Origin: Pseudomonas persica
GTDB taxonomy: Bacteria > Pseudomonadota > Gammaproteobacteria > Pseudomonadales > Pseudomonadaceae
Direction of reading: 5' to 3'
Length of the DNA: 64,000 bases
Assembly (NCBI RefSeq): GCF_900291015.1
Contig: NZ_OLKL01000014.1
Location: forward strand, 9,834 to 73,833
The first letter of the stretch is position 1. The number at the start of each line of letters is the position of its first letter. Shown here in pieces: positions 16,445 through 24,616 of this stretch. The notes beneath the pieces were generated by a model. It had not been told where the DNA came from. It was given only the letters and a program-made list of their open reading frames with translations, and ran no database searches. The translations under genes were made by a program, and so were the position numbers.

Positions 16445-17421
16445 GCTGTTTATCGCCGATCACCGAGGCGCAGTCCCGGGCCGCGCTGCAATGGCTCAGC
16501 CGTATCAACGAGCAGCCCGCGCAGGCCGAGGGGGCTGCGTTCAAGCGCTGGCTGCTGAGCGACCCCGCGCACCGTGCGGCCTACGAACAGGCCCAGGCGT
16601 TGTGGCAGAACAGCGCCGCTCCGGCGGCGCGGCTGGCCAGCGAAGAACAGCAAACCCTGCAACGCTACCTTGATGCCATGGCCAGGCCACCGGCCCGTAG
16701 CGCGTGGTGGCGGGGAGCAGCACTGGCAATGGCGGCCTGCATGGTGCTGGCCGTCGGCGTTGCTGGTGGTTGGCATCCGGGTTACTGGTTGCAGGACTTG
16801 CGATCGGACTACAGCAGTGCCAGGCACGTTCGCCAGGTGACCTTGGCCGACCAGTCGCAGGTGACACTTGATGCGGCCAGTGCAATTGCGGTCGATTTCG
16901 CCCACGGCGAGCGTCGTGTGCGGCTACTCCATGGCGCGGCGTTCTTTCAGGTCTCGCATACCGGCGAGCCGTTCCTGGTCGAAGCAGGTGGTGGCGAGGT
17001 ACGGGTGCTCGGTACCCAGTTCGAGGTGCGCGAGCAAGGCGACGGGGCCCAGGTCACGGTGCGCGGTGGGCGGGTGGCGGTGAGCCCGGCACAGGGCGCC
17101 TTGCCGCGTGAACTGACGGCCAACCAGCAGGCGGCCTACGCTGCCGGTCGAGTCGGCGACACCCTGGCGGTGGACAGCGACAACCGCTTGGCCTGGCGCC
17201 AAGGCTGGCTGAATTACTACCAGGTGCCGCTGGCGCAGGTGGTCGAGGACCTGGGGCGCTATTACCCGGGGCGCATCCTGTTGCTCGATGATGAGTTGGG
17301 GCAGCGCAAGGTCAGTGGCAGTTTCCCGGCGGCCGAGCCGTTGCTGGCGCTGGATTCGCTGGGCAAGGTGATGGGCTTTTCGCGGCAGACGGTGCTGGGG
17401 CGGTTTACCCTCATTCGGTAG
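16441..17421 (+). CDS. FecR-family anti-sigma/signal transducer
   Basis: A 326-residue FecR-type sigma regulator. The N-terminal cytoplasmic DUF4880 domain (about 10-55, ALQWLSRINEQPAQAEGAAF and W-containing helix) is followed by one membrane helix at about residues 90-108 (GAALAMAACMVLAVGVAGGW). The periplasmic FecR domain (about 125-215, VTLADQSQVTLDAAS and VEAGGGEVRVLGTQFEV) is followed by an STN-contacting C-terminus. It holds the adjacent FecI-type sigma factor inactive until the receptor signals. It is translationally coupled to the sigma gene. Confidence 0.93.
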   Translation: MSCLSPITEAQSRAALQWLSRINEQPAQAEGAAFKRWLLSDPAHRAAYEQAQALWQNSAAPAARLASEEQQTLQRYLDAMARPPARSAWWRGAALAMAACMVLAVGVAGGWHPGYWLQDLRSDYSSARHVRQVTLADQSQVTLDAASAIAVDFAHGERRVRLLHGAAFFQVSHTGEPFLVEAGGGEVRVLGTQFEVREQGDGAQVTVRGGRVAVSPAQGALPRELTANQQAAYAAGRVGDTLAVDSDNRLAWRQGWLNYYQVPLAQVVEDLGRYYPGRILLLDDELGQRKVSGSFPAAEPLLALDSLGKVMGFSRQTVLGRFTLIR

Positions 17422-17430
17422 GCGCCTGCA

Positions 17431-17560
17431 CCGGCCCCTTCGCGGGTAAACCCGCTCCCACGTGCTCATTGCTTAAAGATCTGAAGGCACAGGTATCACA
17501 CTGTGCTCAAGGCCTGTGGAAATCCCTGTGGGAGCGGGTTCACCCGCGAAGAGGCCGGCA
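17431..17560. repeat. REP pair, GCGGGT-stem class, tails inward
   Basis: Two inverted REP copies with a longer than usual inner spacer, between fecR and the receptor gene. It may separate the regulator transcript from the receptor transcript. No clear second Fur box was seen in 17561-17666. Confidence 0.85.
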
Positions 17561-17666
17561 CAGGAAAATATTTTAGATAGCGGGTGAGGTAACAGGACGT
17601 GGCATCCGTGTAATGAGTGGAAGTGCGATTCATTCGCAGTCATATCTCTCTCTCAGGTCAGCGTCC

Positions 17667-20057
17667 ATGAAGTTCACCCCGCGTTGCGTCCCCCTCTGGC
17701 TAGGCCTTTGCGCGCTGCCGGCCCTCGCTGTCGCCCCCTTGGCCTGCGCCGCCGAGCAACAGCAGGCGTACGTCTTCGCCCAGCCGGCGCAACCCCTGGC
17801 CCAGGCACTCAACGCCTTCAGCCGCACCACCGGCCAGAGCGTGGTCTACACCCTGGAACTGCCCGGTGTGCAGGCGCCGGCGCTGAATGGCAGGTTCAGC
17901 GCCGAGCAGGCCCTGCAACAGCTGCTGGGCACTACCGGGCTGGCCTGGCGCCGCGTCGATGCACGTACCCTTACCCTCGAGGCGGTGGACACCTCCGGCG
18001 CCCTCAACCTGCAGGCCACCACCGTGACCTCGCAACTGGACGACTACAGCTACCAGCCCCCGGCTACCGCCTCGATCATGCGCGGGCAGGGCCCGAGCCA
18101 GGACATCCCCCAGGCGATCAACGTGGTACCGGCCCAGGTCATCCGTGACCAGGCCCCGCGTAACCTCGACGACGCCCTGGCCAATGTCAGCGGCATCACC
18201 CAGGGCAACAACTTCGGCGGCACCTCCGACACGGTGATGAAGCGCGGCTTCGGCGACAACCGCGACGGCTCGATCATGCGCGATGGCATGCCGGTCGTGC
18301 AGGGCCGCAACCTCAACGCCAGCACCGAGCGGGTCGAAGTGCTCAAGGGCCCGGCCTCGCTGCTGTACGGCATCCAGGACCCGGGCGGGGTGATCAACGT
18401 GGTCAGCAAGCGGCCGCAGCTTGAGCAGTACAACGCCCTGACCGTGCGCGGGTCCACCTACGGCAGCGGCAAGAACGGCAGCGGCGGCGGCTTCGACAGC
18501 ACTGGCGCGCTGGGCGACAGCAATTTCGCCTATCGCCTGATCGTCGACCACGAGGACGAGGACTACTGGCGCAACTACGGCGTGCACCGCGAATCGCTGG
18601 TGGCGCCGTCGCTGGCCTGGCTGGGCGACGACACCCAAGTGGTACTGGCCTACGAGCACCGCGAATTTCTCTATCCCTTCGACCGTGGCACGGCGTTCGG
18701 CAACAACGGCCACCCGCTGGACATCCCGGCCACGCGGCGCCTGGACGAGCCGTTCAACGACATGGAGGGGCGTTCCGACCTGTACCGTCTGGAAGTCGAC
18801 CACCAGCTGGCCGATGCCTGGAAGCTGCACTTCGGCTACAGCTTCAACCGCGAAACCTATGATGCCAGCCAGGTGCGGGTGACTGGCGTAAATGAGAAAA
18901 GCGGCACGCTGGCGCGCAGCATCGACGGCACCCACAACGCCATGAGCCGTGACCAGTTCGCGACCCTGAGCCTGGCCGGCAATGTGCAGTTGGCAGGCAT
19001 GCAGCACGACCTGCTGTTCGGCGTCGATCATGAGGACCGCAAGATCTTCCGTGGCGACCTGATCCGACAGGCGCCGCAATCCACCTTCAGCTATGTGAAC
19101 CCGGTCTACGGCCAGGAAGTGGAGGGCACCACGGTAAAGGCCAGTGACAGTGACCAGACCGACAAGCTGCGTACCGACGCGCTGTTCGTGCAGGATGCGC
19201 TGCACCTGGACGATCACTGGATCCTGGTAGCCGGTGCGCGCTTCCAGCAATACGACCAGTACGCCGGCCGTGGCCGCCCGTTCAAGGCTAACACCGATAC
19301 CAGTGGCCAAGCCTGGGTACCGCATGCCGGTATCGTCTACAAGGTCGATGACCAACTGTCGTTCTATGGCAGCTACAGTGAGTCGTTCAAGCCCAACTCC
19401 AGCATCGCACCGCTGAGTGGCGGTGTGGTACTGGATTCGTCGGTGGCCCCGGAGGAAGGCAAGTCGTGGGAGCTGGGTGCGAAGCTCGACATGCCAGGCC
19501 GCCTGACCGGCACCTTGGCGCTGTTCGACATCACCAAGCGCAACGTGCTGGTTTCCAACTATGACACCATCCTCCGCGAGACGGTCTACAGCAATGCCGG
19601 GGAGGTCAACTCGCGGGGTGTCGAACTGGACCTGACTGGCCAGATCAGCGACCGTTGGAGCCTGATTGGCAGCTATGCCTTCACCGATGCCAAGGTGACC
19701 AAGGACCCAGACCTGAAAGGCAACCGCCTGCAGAACGTGGCCCGGCACAGTGGCTCGCTGTCGGCGGTGTATGACTATGGCAGCCTGTTTGGCGGCGATC
19801 GCCTGCGTATTGGCGCAGGGGCGCGGTACGTGGGCGAGCGGGCTGGCAACCCGACCAACAGCTTTGAGCTGCCGTCCTATACCGTGGCCGATGCCTTTGC
19901 CAGCTACGAGACTCGGCTCGACGAGCACAAGGTACTGTTGCAACTGAACGTGAAGAACCTGTTCGACAAGGTGTATTACAGCTCGGCGGTGAACCAGTAC
20001 TTCGTGGCGATTGGCGATGCGCGGCAGGTGAGCTTGTCCAGTACCTTCGAGTTCTAG
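17667..20057 (+). CDS. TonB-dependent siderophore receptor with signalling domain
   Basis: About 796 residues, an outer-membrane ferric-siderophore transporter. A signal peptide ends near residue 29 (PLACAAEQ). An STN signalling domain follows (about 35-105, AQALNAFSRTTGQSVVYTL), then the plug (about 140-265, with QDIPQAINVVPAQVI and VEVLKGPASLLYG) and a 22-strand barrel ending SLSSTFEF with terminal Phe. The STN domain lets it signal to FecR and the FecI-type sigma factor upstream. The size fits ferrioxamine/pyoverdine-type receptors, but the siderophore cannot be deduced. ATG 17667 gives a clean signal peptide. Confidence 0.93.
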   Translation: MKFTPRCVPLWLGLCALPALAVAPLACAAEQQQAYVFAQPAQPLAQALNAFSRTTGQSVVYTLELPGVQAPALNGRFSAEQALQQLLGTTGLAWRRVDARTLTLEAVDTSGALNLQATTVTSQLDDYSYQPPATASIMRGQGPSQDIPQAINVVPAQVIRDQAPRNLDDALANVSGITQGNNFGGTSDTVMKRGFGDNRDGSIMRDGMPVVQGRNLNASTERVEVLKGPASLLYGIQDPGGVINVVSKRPQLEQYNALTVRGSTYGSGKNGSGGGFDSTGALGDSNFAYRLIVDHEDEDYWRNYGVHRESLVAPSLAWLGDDTQVVLAYEHREFLYPFDRGTAFGNNGHPLDIPATRRLDEPFNDMEGRSDLYRLEVDHQLADAWKLHFGYSFNRETYDASQVRVTGVNEKSGTLARSIDGTHNAMSRDQFATLSLAGNVQLAGMQHDLLFGVDHEDRKIFRGDLIRQAPQSTFSYVNPVYGQEVEGTTVKASDSDQTDKLRTDALFVQDALHLDDHWILVAGARFQQYDQYAGRGRPFKANTDTSGQAWVPHAGIVYKVDDQLSFYGSYSESFKPNSSIAPLSGGVVLDSSVAPEEGKSWELGAKLDMPGRLTGTLALFDITKRNVLVSNYDTILRETVYSNAGEVNSRGVELDLTGQISDRWSLIGSYAFTDAKVTKDPDLKGNRLQNVARHSGSLSAVYDYGSLFGGDRLRIGAGARYVGERAGNPTNSFELPSYTVADAFASYETRLDEHKVLLQLNVKNLFDKVYYSSAVNQYFVAIGDARQVSLSSTFEF

Positions 20058-20066
20058 GCCAGCCTG

Positions 20067-20163
20067 TACCGGCCTCTTCGCGGCTAAAGCCGCTCCCACA
20101 GATACTGCACTGCCCTTGAGGGTGGCGCTGCCCCTGTGGGAGCGGCTTTAGCCGCGAATGGCC
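20067..20163. repeat. REP pair, GCGGCT-stem class, tails inward
   Basis: Two inverted copies of the REP class with stem GCGGCT/AGCCGC. The right copy contains the stop codon of the convergent AraC gene. Confidence 0.88.
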
Positions 20164-21023
20164 GAACGGTACTCGCCAGGCGTTGCACCGACCGCCTGGC
20201 GGAACCGGTTGCTGAAATGGCTGGCACTGGCAAACCCGCACACCAGGGCGATCTCCCCCAACGGCATCACCCCCAACCGTAACAGCTGGCAGGCCCGGTG
20301 CAGCCGCCGGGCCAGTAGATACTGGTGCGGCGGCAGCCCGAAGCTGGCGCGGAACATGCGCGCAAAGTGGTATTCGGACAGGTTGCCGCGCAACGCCAGT
20401 TCGCCCAGGGTAATCGGCTGGTCCAGGTGCGCCTCGATGTAGTCGACCAGTTGCCGGCGCAGGTTCGGTGCCAGCCCGCCTTTCAGGCGCAGGCCCTGGC
20501 GCAGTCCGACCTGGCTGAGCAGCGCATGGTCGACGATCTCGTGCGCAAGGCTGCTGGCTAGCAAGCGTTCGCCAGGTTCGTCCCAGTTCAGGGTTATCAG
20601 CTGGCGAAAGCGCGTGGCCTGTTGCCGGTCATCAAGAAAGGTCGCTTCCTGCAGTTGCAGCTCACGTGGTTCCCGGTCGAGCAGGCGCACGCAGCCCAGG
20701 GCGAACTGCGCCTCGCTGACATACAGGTGTGCCAGGCGGATCGCGCCATTGACCACCCAGTTCGATTCCTGCCCGGCCGGCATCACGCACAGCTTGTCGG
20801 GCGCCCCTTTGTCGCCCGGGCGCTGGCGGCGGAAGGTACCGGTGCCGTCGGCGATGTAGCACGACAGGGTGTGATGACTCGGTGCCTGATAGTCGCGGGC
20901 ATCGTCGCGGTTGCTCCACAACGCCGCCGCCAGCCCGTCGCCCAGGTGCGCGCTCAGCTCCAGCCGGGCGTGTGGCGAGGCATGCAGGGCGTTGAACACT
21001 TGCAGCTGAGTGAGTGGGGTCAT
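20148..21023 (-). CDS. AraC-family transcriptional regulator
   Basis: A 291-residue regulator. The N-terminal ligand-binding part is about residues 1-175. The C-terminal double HTH of the AraC type follows: ITLGELALRGNLSEYHFARM, then LGEIALVCGFASASHFSNRF. Divergent from a DMT exporter gene, which is the likely target. The last four residues and the stop are encoded inside a REP palindrome (20148-20163), so the natural end of the protein may once have differed. The ligand is unknown. Confidence 0.88.
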   Translation of the reverse strand: MTPLTQLQVFNALHASPHARLELSAHLGDGLAAALWSNRDDARDYQAPSHHTLSCYIADGTGTFRRQRPGDKGAPDKLCVMPAGQESNWVVNGAIRLAHLYVSEAQFALGCVRLLDREPRELQLQEATFLDDRQQATRFRQLITLNWDEPGERLLASSLAHEIVDHALLSQVGLRQGLRLKGGLAPNLRRQLVDYIEAHLDQPITLGELALRGNLSEYHFARMFRASFGLPPHQYLLARRLHRACQLLRLGVMPLGEIALVCGFASASHFSNRFRQAVGATPGEYRSAIRG

Positions 21024-21162
21024 GGGCGGTTCCTCTTGCCAGCCATCCTACTGCGCCTTGGGCGGGCTTACAGCTACCCGCAAGACAAATGCGCAAGTTT
21101 GTGCAAGCGCGTGGTGGCCCGGCAGGAGAACACTGACCTGCCTCGGCGAGGGCTGCGCCCTC

Positions 21163-21252
21163 GATTCGCGGGTGAACCCGCTCCCACAGGGACTGCGCCA
21201 GCCTTGAGAGCGGCGCACTCCCTGTGGGAGCGGCTTTAGCCGCGAAGCGCCG
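21163..21252. repeat. Hybrid REP pair
   Basis: A GCGGGT-stem copy on the left faces a GCGGCT-stem copy on the right, tails inward. This is the only clear mixed-class pair in the window. It sits between the divergent AraC and DMT genes, 35 bp before the DMT start. Confidence 0.85.
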
Positions 21253-21287
21253 GGCACCGATCCTGAAAGGCCCAAGGAACCGCCGCC

Positions 21288-22190
21288 ATGAACCTGTCAC
21301 TCTACCTGCTCACCGTCCTGATCTGGGGCACCACTTGGATCGCCCTGAAACTCCAGTTGGGCGTGGTCGCCATTCCGGTCTCGATCGTCTACCGCTTTGC
21401 CCTGGCCGGGCTGATCCTGTTCGCCTTGCTGCTGCTCACCCGTCGCCTGCAGCCGATGAACAAACGCGGCCACCAGATCTGCCTGGCCCAGGGCCTGTGC
21501 CTGTTCTGTGTCAACTTCATCTGCTTCCTCAGCGCCAGCCAGTGGCTCGCCAGCGGCCTGATCGCCGTGGTGTTCTCCACCGCCACCCTGTGGAATGCGC
21601 TCAACGCGCGGATCTTCTTCGGCCAGAAGATCGCCAGCAATGTGCTTGGCGGCGGCGCCCTGGGGCTACTTGGCCTGGGCCTGCTGTTCTGGCCGGAGCT
21701 ATCGCACCAGGCGGCCAGCCGCGAAACCCTGTACGGCCTCGGCCTGGCCCTGCTCGGTACGCTGTGCTTCTCGGCCGGCAACATGCTGTCGAGCATGCAG
21801 CAGAAGGCCGGGCTCAAGCCCATGACCACCAATGCCTGGGGCATGGTCTACGGGGCAGCGATGTTGGCGCTGTTCTGCGTGGTCAGCGGCGTGCCGTTCA
21901 GCATGGAGTGGAACGTGCGGTATATCGGCTCGTTGCTGTACTTGGTGGTGCCGGGCTCGGTGATCGCCTTTACCGCCTACCTGACCCTGGTCGGGCGCAT
22001 GGGGCCGGAGCGGGCAGCTTACTGCACGGTGCTGTTCCCGTTGGTGGCGTTGAATGTTTCGGCGGTGGCCGAGGGCTATCAGTGGACCGCACCGGCCTTG
22101 TCGGGGTTGGTAGCGGTGATGGCGGGGAACGTGCTGGTGTTTCGCAAGCCCAAGGCCCGGGTGGCTGAGGGTGTTGTGGTGGCCAAATAG
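21288..22190 (+). CDS. DMT-superfamily (EamA) exporter
   Basis: A 300-residue inner-membrane protein with ten hydrophobic helices in two EamA repeats (about residues 1-135 and 150-285). It starts MNLSLYLLTVLIWGTTWIAL, the usual EamA first helix, and carries PGSVIAFTAYLTLVGRMGPERA in the second repeat. Family members export amino acids or other small metabolites. The divergent AraC gene is the likely regulator. The substrate is not predictable. Confidence 0.88.
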   Translation: MNLSLYLLTVLIWGTTWIALKLQLGVVAIPVSIVYRFALAGLILFALLLLTRRLQPMNKRGHQICLAQGLCLFCVNFICFLSASQWLASGLIAVVFSTATLWNALNARIFFGQKIASNVLGGGALGLLGLGLLFWPELSHQAASRETLYGLGLALLGTLCFSAGNMLSSMQQKAGLKPMTTNAWGMVYGAAMLALFCVVSGVPFSMEWNVRYIGSLLYLVVPGSVIAFTAYLTLVGRMGPERAAYCTVLFPLVALNVSAVAEGYQWTAPALSGLVAVMAGNVLVFRKPKARVAEGVVVAK

Positions 22191-22201
22191 GTAATGGGTT
22201 G

Positions 22202-22310
22202 CCTGCACTGGCCCTATCGCCGGCAAGCCAGCTCCCACAAGTACTGCACAAGGCTCAGGCCGGTGGGTTACCTGTGGGAGCTGGCTTGCCGGCGATAGGG
22301 CCGGTGCAGG
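22202..22310. repeat. REP pair, GCCGGC-stem class, tails inward
   Basis: Two inverted copies with outer ends CCTGCACTGGCC and GGCCGGTGCAGG. It separates the iron/hmg half of the window from the efflux/alginate half, and is near an inferred rearrangement point. Confidence 0.9.
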
Positions 22311-22323
22311 CAGTAGAGGGCTA

Positions 22324-23298
22324 TCAGCCCTTCCACACCTGCGGATTGACCAGGTCCTGCGGTCGCTCACCCAGCAGCGCTGCGCGCAGGTTGTCGATTG
22401 CCCGGTTGGCCATGGCCTCGCGGGTTTCGGCAGTGGCCGAGCCAACGTGCGGCAAGGTCAGCGCATTGGGCAGCTTGAACAGCGGCGAATCGCTCAGCGG
22501 CTCTTTCTCGTACACGTCCAGGCCCGCACCACGAATGGTGCCGTTCTGCAGTGCTTCGATCAGCGCAGCTTCATCCACCACCGGCCCGCGGGCGATGTTG
22601 ATCAGGAACGCGCTTGGCTTCATCAGTTGCAACTCACGCGCACCGATCAGCTTGCGGGTGGCATCGGACAACGGCACCACGATGCAGACGAAATCGGCTT
22701 CAGCCAGCAGTTGCTCCAGGCTGCGGAACTGCGCCCCCAGCTCTTGCTCCAGCGCGGTCTTGCGGCTATTGCCGGAATAGATGACCGGCATGTTGAAACC
22801 GAACCGGCCGCGACGGGCAATGGCGGCACCGATGTTGCCCATGCCGACGATGCCCAACGTCTTGCCATGCACATCGCTGCCGAAGTGGGCCGGGCCCACG
22901 GTGGCCTGCCAGTTGCCGGCCTTGGTCCACGCGTCCAGCTCGGCGGTGCGGCGGGCGCAGCCCATGATCAGCGAGAAGCCCAGGTCGGCGGTGCTTTCGG
23001 TCAGCACGTCGGGGGTGTTGGTCAAGGCGATGCTGCGTTCGTTGAAGTAGTCCAGGTCGTAGTTGTCGTAGCCAACCGACACGCTGGATACCACTTCGAG
23101 CCTGGCCGCCCCTTCGAGTTGCGCCCGGCCGAGCTTGCGGCCAACGCCGATCAGGCCATGGGCCTCGGGCAGGGCTTCGTTGAACTGGGCATTGATATCA
23201 CCGAGCTTGGGGTTCGGCACGATCACGTTGAAGTCTTGCTGCAGGCGTTCGGCCATGGCCGGGGTGATACGGCTGAAGGCCAGGACGGTCTTTTTCAT
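22324..23298 (-). CDS. D-2-hydroxyacid dehydrogenase (2-ketogluconate/hydroxypyruvate reductase type)
   Basis: A 324-residue NAD(P)-dependent dehydrogenase. The Rossmann motif GIVGMGNIGAAIARRG lies at about residues 147-162. The catalytic Arg is just before NIARGPVVDEAAL-like sequence, the Glu is in GLDVYEKEPL, and the His is in LPHVGSATAETREAM. It resembles GhrB/TkrA reductases acting on glyoxylate, hydroxypyruvate or 2-ketogluconate. ATG 23298 begins MKKTVLAFSRITPAMAE; the open frame continues upstream through a REP and is not coding. It is monocistronic, between two REP pairs. Confidence 0.85.
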   Translation of the reverse strand: MKKTVLAFSRITPAMAERLQQDFNVIVPNPKLGDINAQFNEALPEAHGLIGVGRKLGRAQLEGAARLEVVSSVSVGYDNYDLDYFNERSIALTNTPDVLTESTADLGFSLIMGCARRTAELDAWTKAGNWQATVGPAHFGSDVHGKTLGIVGMGNIGAAIARRGRFGFNMPVIYSGNSRKTALEQELGAQFRSLEQLLAEADFVCIVVPLSDATRKLIGARELQLMKPSAFLINIARGPVVDEAALIEALQNGTIRGAGLDVYEKEPLSDSPLFKLPNALTLPHVGSATAETREAMANRAIDNLRAALLGERPQDLVNPQVWKG

Positions 23299-23337
23299 CG
23301 GGCTACTTCTCTGCAAGGCGTTGGGGCGGTGGGGGGT

Positions 23338-23429
23338 TCTTCGCGGGTGAACCCGCTCCCACAGGTATTGCACAGGCCTGGAGGGCGGTGGTGTACCTGT
23401 GGGAGCGGGTTTACCCGCGAAGAAGCCGG
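23338..23429. repeat. REP pair, GCGGGT-stem class, tails inward
   Basis: Two inverted copies between the dehydrogenase and LysR genes. Confidence 0.88.
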
Positions 23430-23477
23430 CAATGGTTAGCAACCTACCATTGTCCGCCCCCGCAATGCAGCAGCTTT

Positions 23478-24425
23478 TTAGTTGGCGATCATCACCTGAT
23501 GGGTTTTCAGGTCCGCCTCATGGGCTGCAAGAATTTCCGGCAGCGAGTTGCGCAGGTACTCGACCCAGGTCTTGATCTTGGCATCCAGGTACTGCCGCGA
23601 CGGGTAGATGGCGTACAGGTTCAGCTCCTGCAGCCGATACTCGGGCAGTACCCGCACCAGGCTGCCGTCGCGCAGGCCGTCGATGGCCGAATAGATCGGC
23701 AGCACGCCCACACCCATGCCGCTGCGGATCGCAGTCTTCATGGCATCGGCAGTATTCACCATGAACGGCGAGCTGGTGATGTTGACCATTTCCTGGCCTT
23801 CCGGCCCGTCGAACAGCCACTTTTCCAGCGGGATCACCGGGCTGACCATGCGCAGGCAGGCGTGCTTGAGCAGGTCGGCAGGCTTGTGCGCCACGCCGTG
23901 GCGGGCGATGTAGGCGGGCGAGGCGCAGACGATGCTGTAGGTGATGCCCAGGCGCTGGGACACGAACCCCGAGTCGGGCAGTTCGGTGGCCAGCACGATG
24001 GACACGTCATAGCCCTCGTCGAGCAGGTCGGGCACGCGGTTGGCCATGGTCAGGTCGAAGGTAACGTCCGGGTGCGATTCGCGGTAGCGGGCGATGGCGT
24101 CGACCACGAAGTGCTGGCCGACCCCGGTCATCGAGTGCACCTTCAACATCCCGGCCGGGCGGGCATGGGCGTCGCTGGCCTCGGCCTCGGCTTCTTCGAC
24201 ATAGGTAAGAATCTGTTCGCAACGCATCAGGTAGCGCTTGCCGGCTTCGGTCAGCGCAATGCGGCGGGTAGTACGGTTGAGCAGCCTTGTTTGCAGATGG
24301 GCTTCCAGGTTGGAGACCGCGCGCGACACGTTCGCGGTGGTCGTATCCAGTTGCCCGGCGGCGGCAGTAAAGCTGCCGAGTTGAGCTACGCAACTGAAAG
24401 CACGCATGTTTTGCAGGGTGTCCAT
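23478..24425 (-). CDS. LysR-family regulator divergent from efflux operon
   Basis: A 315-residue LysR regulator. The HTH lies in residues 1-60 (MDTLQNMRAFSCVAQLGSFT and TTTANVSRAVSNLEAHL), and the effector domain in about 95-295. It is divergent from the NodT-FUSC-DUF1656-HlyD efflux operon starting at 24617, with a 191-bp shared region. In aaeXAB-like systems the adjacent LysR protein activates efflux in response to aromatic acids, so this role is likely. The inducer is unknown. Confidence 0.86.
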   Translation of the reverse strand: MDTLQNMRAFSCVAQLGSFTAAAGQLDTTTANVSRAVSNLEAHLQTRLLNRTTRRIALTEAGKRYLMRCEQILTYVEEAEAEASDAHARPAGMLKVHSMTGVGQHFVVDAIARYRESHPDVTFDLTMANRVPDLLDEGYDVSIVLATELPDSGFVSQRLGITYSIVCASPAYIARHGVAHKPADLLKHACLRMVSPVIPLEKWLFDGPEGQEMVNITSSPFMVNTADAMKTAIRSGMGVGVLPIYSAIDGLRDGSLVRVLPEYRLQELNLYAIYPSRQYLDAKIKTWVEYLRNSLPEILAAHEADLKTHQVMIAN

Positions 24426-24616
24426 GGGTCACTCTCGATTTAGAGGACAAAATTGTGTCACGAAGTAACGTAAAAGAGATGAAAAGTTGCCTTCGACCAA
24501 AGGCGGATTATCGCCGTTTTGGTAACAAAGATTCGCAGGAATCCACGCTTATCGCCAGTGCTGCCGCCCCCTAGAATTGCCCGGCCCCTTCACCTCTTCC
24601 TCGGGAAATCGCAGCT

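Noticed and set aside
17561-17666. A second Fur box or FecI-type promoter before the TonB receptor gene
   Set aside because: GGAAAA at about 17564 resembles the -35 of iron-starvation sigma promoters, but no matching -10 was found at the right spacing, and no 19-bp Fur match is visible.
17700-20099. A very long open frame antisense to the TonB receptor gene
   Set aside because: Codon bias of GC-rich genes leaves the opposite frame open. It has no family similarity, is His/Val-rich in a way typical of such shadows, and the receptor on the plus strand is certain.
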